Notes: a model not told the origin generated them from the sequence alone. Shown: positions 16,117-25,288, numbered from the stretch's first letter. The stretch is 41,664 nucleotides of DNA from JAZDLC01 sp043802345 (GCA_043802345.1 JAZDLC010000497.1:1-41664); one strand, 5' to 3'. Program-made: numbers and translations.

Positions 16117-18993
16117 ATGCTGGAACGGGTAGGCGCGGCGGGGCTGTTCGCGCTGGTGGTGCTGGTCTTCCTGATGAAGGGTCTGCCCCCGGGGACGTCG
16201 CCAGTAGCCGTCGATCCGCTGTACGCGGACGGAAGGCAGGTGCCCTTCGAGCAGGTCTATCCGGAAGGGTTCAAGCCACACAATCCGTACCTCTCCGACA
16301 CCGCGATGCAGTTCTACCCCTGGCTGCGATTCATGCAGAAAGCGGTCGGGAACGGCGAGCTGCCGCTCTGGGCTCCCTACTCAGGCGGCGGCCTGCCTTT
16401 TGTCGCGAATCTCCAGTCCGCCCTCTTCTACCCCCTGACCTGGCTGAGCCTGCTCCCGGAGAGCGTCCTTTCGATCTCCAGGGGGATGCTGTTCAGCGCC
16501 ATTGTCAAGTTGTGGCTGGCCGGCTTCTTCGGCTTCCTGCTGCTGCGACGGATTGGGCTGGACAGGGTCTCCTCGGCGCTCGGCGGCCTGGGCATGATGC
16601 TGTTCGGCTACCAGGTCGTCTGGCTGTTCTACGCGCTCTCGAACGTGGCCTGTCTGCTGCCGCTCTGTCTCTACCTGACGCACCTCTTTTCCGAGCGCGC
16701 GTCCCCGGGCCGCTTCGTGCTCCTCTCGCTCGCGCTGGCGCTTCAGTTCCTGGGCGGGCACGCGGAGACCTCCCTGACGCTGGGGGTGGCGGTCACGATC
16801 TGGTTCCTCCTGGTCCGGAAGACGGGCGATTCTCCATTGCCTCCGGTGCGGGCGCTCCTGGGTTTCGTGGCGGCCGGAGTCCTGGCACTGATGCTCTGCG
16901 CCTACCAGCTACTTCCTTTCGTGGAGTACATGCTGCTCTCTCAGGGGCGGCAGAATCGTCTGTTCGCAACGCCGCCCACCCTCGATCTGTTGTCCCCCTT
17001 CTCGGCCGAGGGGGCCGTTCTCTGTGGGGTCGCCCTGGTTGCCCTCCTGATCAGCTGCCGCCTGCTCCGGCGCGATCTGGGTGGGAGGAGCGGCCTTCTG
17101 CTCGGACTATTGTCCGGAGCCCTCGGCGCGGGAGCTCTGTTCGCTCTCGAGCGCCTGGGTTTGAGACCGAAGCCGCTGCTCTGTCTCGAACCCGACCTGT
17201 ACGGGAGCGCCATGGGGAGCGGGTACCGGGGTCCTGAGTCGTACACGGACGTCAACGGCGGGTATGTCGGGCTGTTCGCGCTGGCCCTGGCGCTGCTCTA
17301 CCTCCTCTCGGGCGAGCGCAGGCGGCTGGCGCTCGCCTGCGGCCTGATGATGCTCGTCGCCTGGATCCTTCCCGGGCGGCTCGAGCCCTTCCACTCGCTG
17401 CTGCGGGTCGTGCCTCCGTTCGACCTGACGGCCGGCACGCGCATGCTTCCGCTCTACGGAGTCGGCGCCTCCGTCCTCGCGGCCTGCGCCTGCCACGAGC
17501 TGCGAGCCGGAAAGGTGGCGACGTTCCGCCGGGGAGCGACCCGCCTGGCGGGGGCCGCTTGCGTGCTGGCGCTCTGCATCCTCGTGTCGAACGCCTTTCT
17601 GGAACCCGCGCCCCAGCAGCAAGGCCCGGTCGCGGAGGCCGACGGATTGCGGCTCGATTCCCCCGCTCCCGGCCAGCGGTTCTCCCCGCGTGTGGATGCC
17701 CGGGGACGGGGTCATCTGGAGATTCCGTGCGCGGTCTCGCTGCCGCCGGGCGTGGCCAAGGTCCACTTCAGGATCGGCGACGGGTACGCCGCGATGGTTG
17801 CGCCGGACGCGGAGGTCTTCGCGAGGGGCGGCCAGGTGGAGGCGCTCTGGCACGCCACGCGGGAGGAGGAAGGACCGTACCGGCTGCGGGTGGAGCTGGA
17901 GGACCGTTCAGGAAACGTCCGGGCGGGGCCCGAGGCCGTCTTCCGGATCGACCGTTCCCCTTCGTTTACCACGCCCGGGATCGCGCGCATGCTGGCCGTG
18001 TTCCTGCTGCTCGGCTGCCTGCTCATGATGTCCACGGGGCATCGCTGGCCGCTGCTGCTCGCGCCGCTTGCCGTCCTGTGCGAGTTGTTCCTGTTCGGCG
18101 TGGGGTACAACAGCTTCGTGCCGGAAGAAATCGTTTTTCCGAGAACCGGCGTGACCGATTTTCTGGCCGCGGAGCGTGAGCGCGCGCTGGCGGAGGGGAG
18201 CGGACCGTTTCGAGTCATGGGTGAGGACAACATCCTGCCGGCGAACATGAACTTCGCCTACGGCCTGGAGATTCCCCGCAGCTATGACCAGCTGGAGAGC
18301 CGGTTCTTCTTCCGCTACATGCTCTTGCTGACTCTCGGCAAGACCGACTTCGCCCACTACAACCACGAGACTCTCGACTACGGCAGCCCGATCTTCTCGC
18401 TGCTCAACGTGCGCTACGTCGTGACGCGGGAGCGGCTGGATCACATTCCGGGCTTCCGCCTGGTGTTCGAGGAAGGGCATGGGAAGGTGTACGAGAACGG
18501 GAACGCGTGGCCTCGCGCGTCCGTCCTTCCTGCCGCGGTCAATGTGGACGGAATGAGCCTCGAGGAGGCGCTTGCCCACGACCCGAGGCAGACCGCTCTC
18601 CTGCTGCGTCCGCCGCCGCCGGGCCCGCTGGGGGGGCAAGGAGACGTCCGGTTCCTCGAGTACGGTCTGAACCGGGTCGACCTGCGGGTGACTGCCGATG
18701 GCCCGGCCATGCTGTTGCTTACCGACAACTACTTCCCTGGCTGGGAAGCGACCGTGGACGGTGAGCCGGTGGATATTTACCAGTCACAACTGACCTTCCG
18801 TGCGGTGAAGGTCCCAGGCGGCGTGTCGAGGGTGGAGTTCCGGTACCGGCCGTGGTCATTCCGGGCGGGAGTTCTGCTCGCTCTGGCGGCCCTTCTTGTT
18901 TGTGGATCAATTCTGGTCGCGAGCCGGTGGCGGCGCGGGACGGGGGATGAGGACGATTCTGCACCTGGCCGGGAGGGGCAACAACCCCTCTAG
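16117..18993 (+). CDS. YfhO-family large membrane protein with extra beta domain
   Basis: This is 958 residues from ATG 16117 (GGAG 11 nt upstream); a TTG nine codons earlier is possible. The family signature is intact: DTAMQFYPWLRF (61-72), then GELPLWAPYSGGGLP and LFYPLTWLSLLP. About a dozen helices follow. Residues about 508-614 form a soluble beta-rich insert (APGQRFSPRVDARG through GNVRAGPEAVFRIDRS) resembling an Ig-like domain, which the paralogue at 5358-8102 does not show. The C-terminal domain has NYFPGWEATVDGEPV and then two terminal helices. It is probably a GT-C-like enzyme using polyprenyl-phosphate sugar from the divergent glycosyltransferase; this link is inference. Confidence 0.82.
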   Translation: MLERVGAAGLFALVVLVFLMKGLPPGTSPVAVDPLYADGRQVPFEQVYPEGFKPHNPYLSDTAMQFYPWLRFMQKAVGNGELPLWAPYSGGGLPFVANLQSALFYPLTWLSLLPESVLSISRGMLFSAIVKLWLAGFFGFLLLRRIGLDRVSSALGGLGMMLFGYQVVWLFYALSNVACLLPLCLYLTHLFSERASPGRFVLLSLALALQFLGGHAETSLTLGVAVTIWFLLVRKTGDSPLPPVRALLGFVAAGVLALMLCAYQLLPFVEYMLLSQGRQNRLFATPPTLDLLSPFSAEGAVLCGVALVALLISCRLLRRDLGGRSGLLLGLLSGALGAGALFALERLGLRPKPLLCLEPDLYGSAMGSGYRGPESYTDVNGGYVGLFALALALLYLLSGERRRLALACGLMMLVAWILPGRLEPFHSLLRVVPPFDLTAGTRMLPLYGVGASVLAACACHELRAGKVATFRRGATRLAGAACVLALCILVSNAFLEPAPQQQGPVAEADGLRLDSPAPGQRFSPRVDARGRGHLEIPCAVSLPPGVAKVHFRIGDGYAAMVAPDAEVFARGGQVEALWHATREEEGPYRLRVELEDRSGNVRAGPEAVFRIDRSPSFTTPGIARMLAVFLLLGCLLMMSTGHRWPLLLAPLAVLCELFLFGVGYNSFVPEEIVFPRTGVTDFLAAERERALAEGSGPFRVMGEDNILPANMNFAYGLEIPRSYDQLESRFFFRYMLLLTLGKTDFAHYNHETLDYGSPIFSLLNVRYVVTRERLDHIPGFRLVFEEGHGKVYENGNAWPRASVLPAAVNVDGMSLEEALAHDPRQTALLLRPPPPGPLGGQGDVRFLEYGLNRVDLRVTADGPAMLLLTDNYFPGWEATVDGEPVDIYQSQLTFRAVKVPGGVSRVEFRYRPWSFRAGVLLALAALLVCGSILVASRWRRGTGDEDDSAPGREGQQPL
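18973..18990 (+). terminator. Stem-loop at the end of the YfhO-like gene
   Basis: GAGGGG, loop CAACAA, then CCCCTC form a perfect 6-bp GC-rich stem ending just before the TAG stop at 18991. No T-run follows, so intrinsic termination is uncertain. Confidence 0.35.
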
Positions 18994-19023
18994 ACTTGAG
19001 TCCGACCTCAAGAAATCCGGGCG

Positions 19024-19052
19024 TTGCGACGAATGAGTCGCCAGACTAACTT
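19024..19052 (+). promoter_or_regulatory. Possible sigma-70-like promoter for the prkA operon
   Basis: TTGCGA (19024-19029), 17 nt, then TAACTT (19047-19052), in the 128-base gap before prkA. The -10 match is poor, so this is tentative. Confidence 0.22.
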
Positions 19053-19121
19053 CTATGGTGGTGGGCGTCGGGCCGCGGGACCGCGGCGGCCGCATCGTCA
19101 AGGACAGTTCGGGAGGTGGGC

Positions 19122-21158
19122 ATGTCCGCCGAGAAAGTTGATTACCTGAGCCTGATTCGCGAGAGCATCAATCAGCAGGAGTTCCGGGAGCTTCACTGGG
19201 AAGGGAGTCTGGGAGACTATCTCTCGCTGGTTCAGGAGAATCCGCTCATCGTCCGCAACGCCTACCAGCGGCTGTTTGATCTGATTCTCTCGTACGGGGT
19301 GGTCACGTCGAAGGAAGGCACCAGGGACGCGATTCACTACAACTTCTTCGATGATCCGAGGGAGTCGGGCAAGGACGCGGTCTTCGGCCTGGACAAGTCG
19401 ATGGCGACGATGGTGGGGAACATCAAGTCGGCGGCCTTCGGGTACGGCGTGGAGAAGCGCGTGCTGATGCTTCATGGGCCGGTCGGCTCGTCGAAATCGA
19501 CCATTGCCCGGCTGATGAAGAAGGGGATCGAGGCCTACTCGAGAACCCCCGAGGGCGCGCTCTACAGTTTCTCCTGGCACGATGGAGAAGAGCCGGAGCC
19601 TTGCCCCATGCACGAGGAACCGCTCTTGCTGGTGCCGGAGCAGGTGCGCAGCAAGATCGTGGAGGATCTGAACAAGCGACGGAAGGCGGAGTACCGGCTG
19701 GGCCTGGTGGGGGACATGTGCCCCTTCTGCCGGCATCACTACAACTCCCTGATGGAGCAGAACGAGGGTGACTGGACCAAGATGCTGGACCAGGTCCGGG
19801 TCTACCGCCTGCTCCTCTCCGAGAAGGACCGGGTCGGCATCGGGACTTTCCAGCCGAAGGACGAGAAGAACCAGGATTCCACCGAACTCACCGGCGACAT
19901 CAACTACCGGAAGATCGCGCTCTACGGCTCGGATTCCGATCCGCGGGCGTTCAACTTCGATGGCGAGTTCAACATCGCCAACCGGGGCATCATCGAATTC
20001 ATCGAGGTGCTCAAGCTGGACGTGGCCTTCCTGTACGACCTGCTGGGAGCCTCCCAGGAGCACTCCATCAAGCCGAAGAAGTTCGCCCAGACCTACATCG
20101 ATGAAGTGATCATCGGCCACACCAACGAGCCGGAATACCGCAAGCTCCAGAACAACGAGCTGATGGAGGCCTTCCGGGATCGAACCATCAAGATCGACGT
20201 GCCGTACAACGTGGTGCTCGAGGATGAGGTGCGCATCTACCAGAAGGACTTCAACAACCTCTCGGTCAGCAAGCACATGGCGCCCCACACCATCGAGGTG
20301 GCGGCCATGTGGGCGATTCTGACTCGACTGGAAGAGCCGAAGAACGCCAGTCTGACCCTGATGCAGAAGCTGAAGCTGTACAACGGGAAGACCCTGCCGG
20401 GGTTTACCAAGGACAACATCCGTGAGCTGCGAGAAGAATCGGCACGGGAAGGAATGGAAGGGATCTCGCCTCGCTACATCCAGGACAAGGTCTCCAACGC
20501 GCTCGTCCGGGACGGCGAGCCATGCATCAATCCCTTCATGGTGATGAACGAACTGGAGGAAGGCCTGCAGCACCACTCGCTGCTGAACAGCGACGAGGTG
20601 AAGAAGGCGTACCGGGACCTGCTGACGGTCATCAAGGAAGAATACGAGGACATCGTCAAGAACGAGGTCCAACGCGCGATCTCCGCGGACGAGGAATCGG
20701 TCGCCCGGCTGGCCGGCAACTACATCGACAACGTCAAGGCCTACACGCAGAAGGAGAAGATCAAGAACAAGTACACGGGCCGCGACGAGGAGCCGGACGA
20801 CCGCCTGATGCGCTCCATCGAGGAGAAGATTGGAATCACCGATGGCAGGAAGGACGACTTCCGCCAGGAGATCATGAACTACATCGGCGCCCTGGCGCTG
20901 GACGGCAAGACGTTCACCTGGAAGTCGAACGAGCGCCTGCAGAAGGCGCTTGAATTGAAGCTATTCGAGGACCAGAAGGACACCATCAAGCTGACCAGCA
21001 TCGTGTCGACGGTCGTCGACCGGGACACGCAGGAGAAGATCGACGTGGTCAAGTCCCGCATGATCAAGAACCATGGGTACTGCGACATCTGCGCCACGGA
21101 CGTCCTGAACTACGTCGCCTCGATCTTCGCGCGAGGCGACACCAAGGAAGAAGAGTAA
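19122..21158 (+). CDS. prkA: PrkA family serine protein kinase / AAA+ protein
   Basis: This is 678 residues from ATG 19122, with GGAGG 5 nt upstream; a GTG two codons earlier has worse spacing. The N-terminal AAA+ module has Walker A GPVGSSKST (119-127), and the C-terminal PrkA domain is full length. Homologues are E. coli YeaG and B. subtilis PrkA, linked to nutrient starvation, nitrogen stress and sporulation. Kinase activity is reported, and a AAA+ protease-like role has been proposed for the Bacillus protein. The gene leads prkA-yhbH-spoVR-methyltransferase, spaced 6 nt, then overlapping 4 nt and 4 nt. The conserved trio implies a shared pathway whose biochemistry is still unclear. Confidence 0.95.
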   Translation: MSAEKVDYLSLIRESINQQEFRELHWEGSLGDYLSLVQENPLIVRNAYQRLFDLILSYGVVTSKEGTRDAIHYNFFDDPRESGKDAVFGLDKSMATMVGNIKSAAFGYGVEKRVLMLHGPVGSSKSTIARLMKKGIEAYSRTPEGALYSFSWHDGEEPEPCPMHEEPLLLVPEQVRSKIVEDLNKRRKAEYRLGLVGDMCPFCRHHYNSLMEQNEGDWTKMLDQVRVYRLLLSEKDRVGIGTFQPKDEKNQDSTELTGDINYRKIALYGSDSDPRAFNFDGEFNIANRGIIEFIEVLKLDVAFLYDLLGASQEHSIKPKKFAQTYIDEVIIGHTNEPEYRKLQNNELMEAFRDRTIKIDVPYNVVLEDEVRIYQKDFNNLSVSKHMAPHTIEVAAMWAILTRLEEPKNASLTLMQKLKLYNGKTLPGFTKDNIRELREESAREGMEGISPRYIQDKVSNALVRDGEPCINPFMVMNELEEGLQHHSLLNSDEVKKAYRDLLTVIKEEYEDIVKNEVQRAISADEESVARLAGNYIDNVKAYTQKEKIKNKYTGRDEEPDDRLMRSIEEKIGITDGRKDDFRQEIMNYIGALALDGKTFTWKSNERLQKALELKLFEDQKDTIKLTSIVSTVVDRDTQEKIDVVKSRMIKNHGYCDICATDVLNYVASIFARGDTKEEE

Positions 21159-21164
21159 CGCGCA

Positions 21165-22280
21165 ATGCTCGAGGTCGTGAGTTCCCTGCGGAAGATCGAC
21201 AAGGACCGGAACCGGTTCAACGAGATCGTCCGGGGAAAGATCAAGCAGGATCTCAAGAAGTACGTCAAGCATCACGAGATGCTGGGGCGCCAGGGAAAGA
21301 AGGTCGTGACCATTCCCATGCCCCAGATCGAGTTGCCGCGCTTCCGCTACGGCCCGAATCCGAAGGGCAGCGTGGGGCAAGGGGAAGGCGAGAAGGGAAC
21401 GCCGGTCGACGTGGGCGACGGCACCGGTGAGGCGGGGGACCAGCCCGGACGTCACCAGATCGAGGTGGAGGTGACGCTCGAAGAGCTGGCGCAGATACTC
21501 GGAGAGGAACTGCAGCTCCCGAACGTCCAGCCCCGGGGAGAGAATCAGATCGAGATGTACTCCGGGAAGTACACCGGAATCCGGGCGGCCGGGCCCGAGT
21601 CGCTGCGTCACTTCAAGCGCACCTACAAGGAGGCGCTCAGGAGGCAGCTGGCGGCGGGCCTTTACGATCCGGACGACCCGGTCATCGTCCCGGTACGGGA
21701 AGATCGGCGGTACCGCGCGCGCAAGCAGACCCTGACGCCTGATTTCAACGCGGTGATCATCTACATGATGGATGTCTCGGGATCGATGGGGAAGGAGCAG
21801 AAGGAGGTCGTCAGGACGGAGTCGTTCTGGATCGACACCTGGCTCCGGTCCCAGTACAAGAACCTCCAGGTGCGCTACATCGTGCATGATGCCGCCGCGC
21901 GCGAGGTGGATCGGGAAACCTTCTATCACCTGCGGGAGAGCGGAGGCACCAAGATCTCGTCCGCGTTCGAACTCTGCCTGCGCATGATCGAGTCCCAGTT
22001 CCCGCCCAGCGCGTGGAACATCTATCCGTTCCACTTCTCTGACGGCGACAACTGGAGCGGCCGGGACACCGAACGGTGCATCAAGCTGCTGGACGAGTCG
22101 CTGATGCCGGTCTCCAACATCTTCTGTTACGGCCAGGTGCGTTCGGCCTATGGCAGCGGACAGTTCAAGAAGGACCTGGACCGGGCGTTCCCGGACGACG
22201 AGCGGATCATCACGTCGGACATTCCGGACCGGGACGGGATCCTCGATTCGATCCGGGAGTTCCTGGGGACCGGCCGATGA
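21165..22280 (+). CDS. yhbH: YhbH/YeaH family protein (DUF444) with VWA-type MIDAS
   Basis: This is 371 residues, the usual length for DUF444. The N-terminal region is basic (KIDKDRNRFNEIVRGKIKQDLKKYV), then there is a glycine-rich spacer (about 68-95). A von Willebrand A-like domain carries MMDVSGSMGKEQK with D203, S205, S207 as the metal-ion-dependent adhesion site. The closing segment has FHFSDGDNWSGRD. E. coli YeaH and B. subtilis YhbH are encoded next to PrkA in the same way. A VWA protein beside an AAA+ protein often acts as its partner, as in MoxR-VWA systems, which is a reasonable inference here. The stop overlaps the spoVR start in ATGA. Confidence 0.93.
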   Translation: MLEVVSSLRKIDKDRNRFNEIVRGKIKQDLKKYVKHHEMLGRQGKKVVTIPMPQIELPRFRYGPNPKGSVGQGEGEKGTPVDVGDGTGEAGDQPGRHQIEVEVTLEELAQILGEELQLPNVQPRGENQIEMYSGKYTGIRAAGPESLRHFKRTYKEALRRQLAAGLYDPDDPVIVPVREDRRYRARKQTLTPDFNAVIIYMMDVSGSMGKEQKEVVRTESFWIDTWLRSQYKNLQVRYIVHDAAAREVDRETFYHLRESGGTKISSAFELCLRMIESQFPPSAWNIYPFHFSDGDNWSGRDTERCIKLLDESLMPVSNIFCYGQVRSAYGSGQFKKDLDRAFPDDERIITSDIPDRDGILDSIREFLGTGR

Positions 22281-23815
22281 GTTTCTCCCTGACACCTGAA
22301 CTGAAGGCCGCCCGGGAGGAAATCGAGGCGTACGCCCTCGAATACGGTCTCGACTTCTTCGAGACGATCTTCGAGATGCTCGACGCGGACCAGATCAACG
22401 AGGTTGCCGCTTACGGCGGCTTCCCCACGCGCTACCCCCACTGGCGCTTCGGCATGGAGTACAACCAGCTGGAGAAGGGGTACACGTATGGCATGTCGAA
22501 GATCTACGAGATGGTCATCAACAACGACCCATGCTACGCCTACCTGATGCGGTCGAACGCTTTCGTGGACCAGAAGCTGGTCATGGCCCATGTTTTCGGG
22601 CACTGCGACTTCTTCAAGAACAACGCCTGGTTCTCGATGACCGACCGCAAGATGATGGATCACGTGGCGAATCACGGCACGGTGATCCGACGCTGGATTG
22701 ACCGCATCGGGCTGGAGGAAGTGGAGCGCTTCCTGGACTGCTGCCTGTCCCTGGACAACCTGATCGATCCCCACTCGATGTTCATCAAGCGCCGTGCATC
22801 CGCTCCTCCGGCGGCCAAGGAGGGGCGCTCCGGTCCCGAGGATCGCGATGTCAAACTGCGGTCCAAGGGGTACATGGAGTCGTTCATCAATCCGAGGGAA
22901 GCCACTCGCAAGGAGCGGAAGCGGATTCAGGAGGAGGTGGAGCAGGAGTCCCGGTTTCCATCGGCTCCGGTGCGCGACGTGCTCGAGTTCCTGCTGCAGC
23001 ACGCTCCGCTCCGCCGCTGGCAGGCCGAGATCCTGGAAATCGCCCGCAGCGAGGCGTACTACTTCGCCCCGCAGGCAATGACCAAGATCATGAACGAGGG
23101 CTGGGCTTCCTACTGGCACTCGACCATGATGACCCAGCGCATCCTGGAACCGTCCGAGGTGGTCGACTATGCCGATCACCACAGCGGAACCATGGCCACC
23201 TCTCCCGGACGGCTGAATCCGTACAAGCTCGGCATCGAGCTGTTTCGCGATATCGAGCACCGTTGGAACTGCGGCAAGTTCGGCAAGGAGTACAACGAGT
23301 GCGAGGATTTCGAGACCAAGCACCGCTGGAACAAGAAACTGGGTCTTGGCCGCGAGAAGATCTTCGAGGTCCGCAGGACCCATAATGACGTGACCTTCCT
23401 GGATACCTTCATGAACGAGGAGTTCTGCGAGGCGCAGAAGCTATTCACCTACGGGATCAATCGCAGGACCGGACGGTACGAGATCATCGATCGGGACTGG
23501 CGCAAGGTGAAGGGTCAACTGCTCTATGGCCTCACCAACTGGGGGCAGCCGTTCATTTACGTGCTTGACGGGAACTACCGGAACAGGGGCGAGTTGTACC
23601 TCGGGCATGACTGGAACGGGGTCGATCTGCAGCTCAACGTGGCCGGGGAGACATTGCGGAACCTGTGCCTGATCTGGAATCGGCCGGTCCACATCGAGAC
23701 GCTCATCGAGGGCAAGAGAACGCTGCTTTCCTGCGAGGAGTACGAGGGCGAGATCAAGACCCAGGAAATCGCGGCGGCGAAGGAAGACCGGGCCGCGGTG
23801 GGACAGGGAGAGTGA
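22277..23815 (+). CDS. spoVR: SpoVR family protein
   Basis: This is 512 residues, typical of the family, starting at ATG 22277 within the ATGA overlap with yhbH. Conserved family blocks are present: TRYPHWRFGMEYNQLEKGYTYG (in part about 51-72), ELVINNDP-like MVINNDPCYAYLM, and AHVFGHCDFFKNN with H105 and H109. Further blocks are APQAMTKIMNEGWASYWHS and YKLGIELFRDIEHRWN. In Bacillus, SpoVR is needed for normal spore cortex; in E. coli the homologue YcgB is part of the stationary-phase response. Its molecular activity is unknown, and planctomycetes do not sporulate, so a general starvation role is more likely. The stop lies inside the GTGA start of the next gene. Confidence 0.95.
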   Translation: MSFSLTPELKAAREEIEAYALEYGLDFFETIFEMLDADQINEVAAYGGFPTRYPHWRFGMEYNQLEKGYTYGMSKIYEMVINNDPCYAYLMRSNAFVDQKLVMAHVFGHCDFFKNNAWFSMTDRKMMDHVANHGTVIRRWIDRIGLEEVERFLDCCLSLDNLIDPHSMFIKRRASAPPAAKEGRSGPEDRDVKLRSKGYMESFINPREATRKERKRIQEEVEQESRFPSAPVRDVLEFLLQHAPLRRWQAEILEIARSEAYYFAPQAMTKIMNEGWASYWHSTMMTQRILEPSEVVDYADHHSGTMATSPGRLNPYKLGIELFRDIEHRWNCGKFGKEYNECEDFETKHRWNKKLGLGREKIFEVRRTHNDVTFLDTFMNEEFCEAQKLFTYGINRRTGRYEIIDRDWRKVKGQLLYGLTNWGQPFIYVLDGNYRNRGELYLGHDWNGVDLQLNVAGETLRNLCLIWNRPVHIETLIEGKRTLLSCEEYEGEIKTQEIAAAKEDRAAVGQGE

Positions 23816-24984
23816 CACACGAAATCCGCCTGGACGGAAAGGCTCTGCGGCTCGTCCGTCTCCATCATCCCTGGGTCTATCGCGATCACGTCGCTTCCGG
23901 CGAGGCCCCTGCCGGGGCCCTGGTGAGGGTGCTGGATCCCGATGGCCGCCAGCTGGGGTTTGCCAGTTGGTCCCCGCGCTCGAAGATCGCGCTCCGGTTT
24001 CTGCTCTTCGGTCCAGGCGCGGAAGCCCCCACCTCCTCGAGCCTGAGGAAGGCCTTCCGGGAGGCCGTGGCCCGCCGAAAGCCGCTGGATGCCGTCACCG
24101 ACGCCGCGCGCCTGGTTTCCTCGGAAGCTGATCGGTTTCCGGGCCTGATCGTTGACCGGTACTCGCATGTCGTGGTGGTTCAGGCGCTGACACCGTTCGC
24201 CGAGTACCTGCTGCCGGAACTGGTGGAATGGATCCTCGAACTCGACGGTGTGACCACGATCATTGCCCGGAACGACGCGGCCGTGAGGAAGCTCGAGGGA
24301 TTGCCGCAGGAGGTCAAGCTGCTCCATGGGGAGGAGGTTCCCGAGGTGATCATCCGTGAAGGAGATCTGAGGTTCCGGGTTGACCCGATGCGGGGCCAGA
24401 AGACCGGGCTGTTTCTGGATCAGCGGGCGAACCGCATGCGGCTTTCCCGAAGGGTCGAGCTGAACGACCGGGTGCTCGATCTGTTCAGCTACGTGGGTGG
24501 ATTCGCGCTGCATGCGGCCCTCCGCGCGCGCGAGGTTCTGGCCGTGGACGATTCCGGCCGGGCCGTGGAGGAACTGCGAAAGAACGCCGAGAGGAATCAG
24601 CTGGGGAACGTCACGGCGCTGAAAGAGAACGCCTTCCAACTTCTGCGGCGCCTCGCCGAGGAGGGCGAACAGTTTGATGTGGTCGTTCTCGATCCGCCTG
24701 CCTTCGCCAAGAACCGCCGGGAACTGCAGAACGCCCTGCGGGGCTACCGGGAAATCAACGTGCGAGCGCTGCGCTTGCTGAAGCCGGAAGGCCTGCTGGT
24801 GAGTTCATCCTGTTCCTACCAGGTGGACGAGCCGACGTTCGAGGGGATGCTCCGTCAGGCGGGAGCGGATGCGCGGCGGGACATCACCGTGCTGGAACGG
24901 GGGGGACAGGACCTGGATCATCCGGTCCTGCTGGGTCTGCCCGAGTCAAGGTACCTGAAGTGCTACTTCCTGCGGGTCTTCTGA
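23812..24984 (+). CDS. Class I SAM-dependent rRNA (cytosine-C5)-methyltransferase, RlmI/YccW-like
   Basis: This is 390 residues from GTG 23812, which overlaps the spoVR stop by 4 nt (GTGA) and has GGGAG upstream. The N-terminal 75 residues form a PUA-like RNA-binding domain (HHPWVYRDHVASG, GALVRVLDPDGRQLGFASW). The central segment has the RlmI-type GQKTGLFLDQRANR. The catalytic domain contains motif I VLDLFSYVGGFALHAA, motif IV DVVVLDPPAFAKN and SSSCSYQVDEPTF, with the cysteine typical of m5C enzymes. E. coli RlmI methylates C1962 of 23S rRNA. Coupling to spoVR is unusual and suggests coregulation with the prkA operon. Confidence 0.88.
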   Translation: MTHEIRLDGKALRLVRLHHPWVYRDHVASGEAPAGALVRVLDPDGRQLGFASWSPRSKIALRFLLFGPGAEAPTSSSLRKAFREAVARRKPLDAVTDAARLVSSEADRFPGLIVDRYSHVVVVQALTPFAEYLLPELVEWILELDGVTTIIARNDAAVRKLEGLPQEVKLLHGEEVPEVIIREGDLRFRVDPMRGQKTGLFLDQRANRMRLSRRVELNDRVLDLFSYVGGFALHAALRAREVLAVDDSGRAVEELRKNAERNQLGNVTALKENAFQLLRRLAEEGEQFDVVVLDPPAFAKNRRELQNALRGYREINVRALRLLKPEGLLVSSSCSYQVDEPTFEGMLRQAGADARRDITVLERGGQDLDHPVLLGLPESRYLKCYFLRVF

Positions 24985-24993
24985 CGGTTCCTG

Positions 24994-25243
24994 GTGCTCG
25001 TACTCGAGCCCTCCCATGCGGGTCGGCCTTCCACGATTCGAGTACGAGTACGAGTACCGTCCCTGTGGGACTGAGTACGGGTACGAATCGCGGCGGAGGC
25101 TTGCCATTGGTCCTTCTGTGGCGGGCTTCCCTCAGTATTCCCTCGACTCGATCACCTCGGCCGCCGGAACGTGCGTTTCGTACTCGTACTCGAGCCCCCG
25201 TGCTCCCGAGTACGAGTACGAGATCCATGCCCCATGCCTCTTC
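24994..25243. repeat. TACTCG-rich dispersed repeat family 2, copy B (inverted)
   Basis: This is 250 bp, the inverted and longer copy of the element at 11683-11863. It begins 9 nt after the methyltransferase stop and ends at GCCTCTTC. Repeated CGAGTA/TACTCG hexamers (25038-25057, 25188-25222) flank GTCCCTGTGGGAC. Relative to copy A it holds an extra block of about 80 bp (near 25135-25215). With the terminator that follows, it fills the 332-base gap between the methyltransferase and the H1-like gene. No gene is supported here. Confidence 0.8.
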
Positions 25244-25263
25244 GTAGGCTTGCGGGGATGCAC

Positions 25264-25288
25264 GAAAAACGCCGCCCACAAGGCGGCG
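25264..25288 (-). terminator. Intrinsic terminator of the H1-like gene
   Basis: On the minus strand CGCCGCC, loop TTGTG, GGCGGCG is followed by TTTTT. The stem is perfect, GC-rich and followed by a U-run, 28 nt past the H1-like stop codon. Confidence 0.85.

Noticed and set aside
19098..20672. Long open frame on the minus strand opposite prkA
   Set aside because: It is a codon-composition shadow of a clear PrkA gene; the translation is low-complexity and matches no family.
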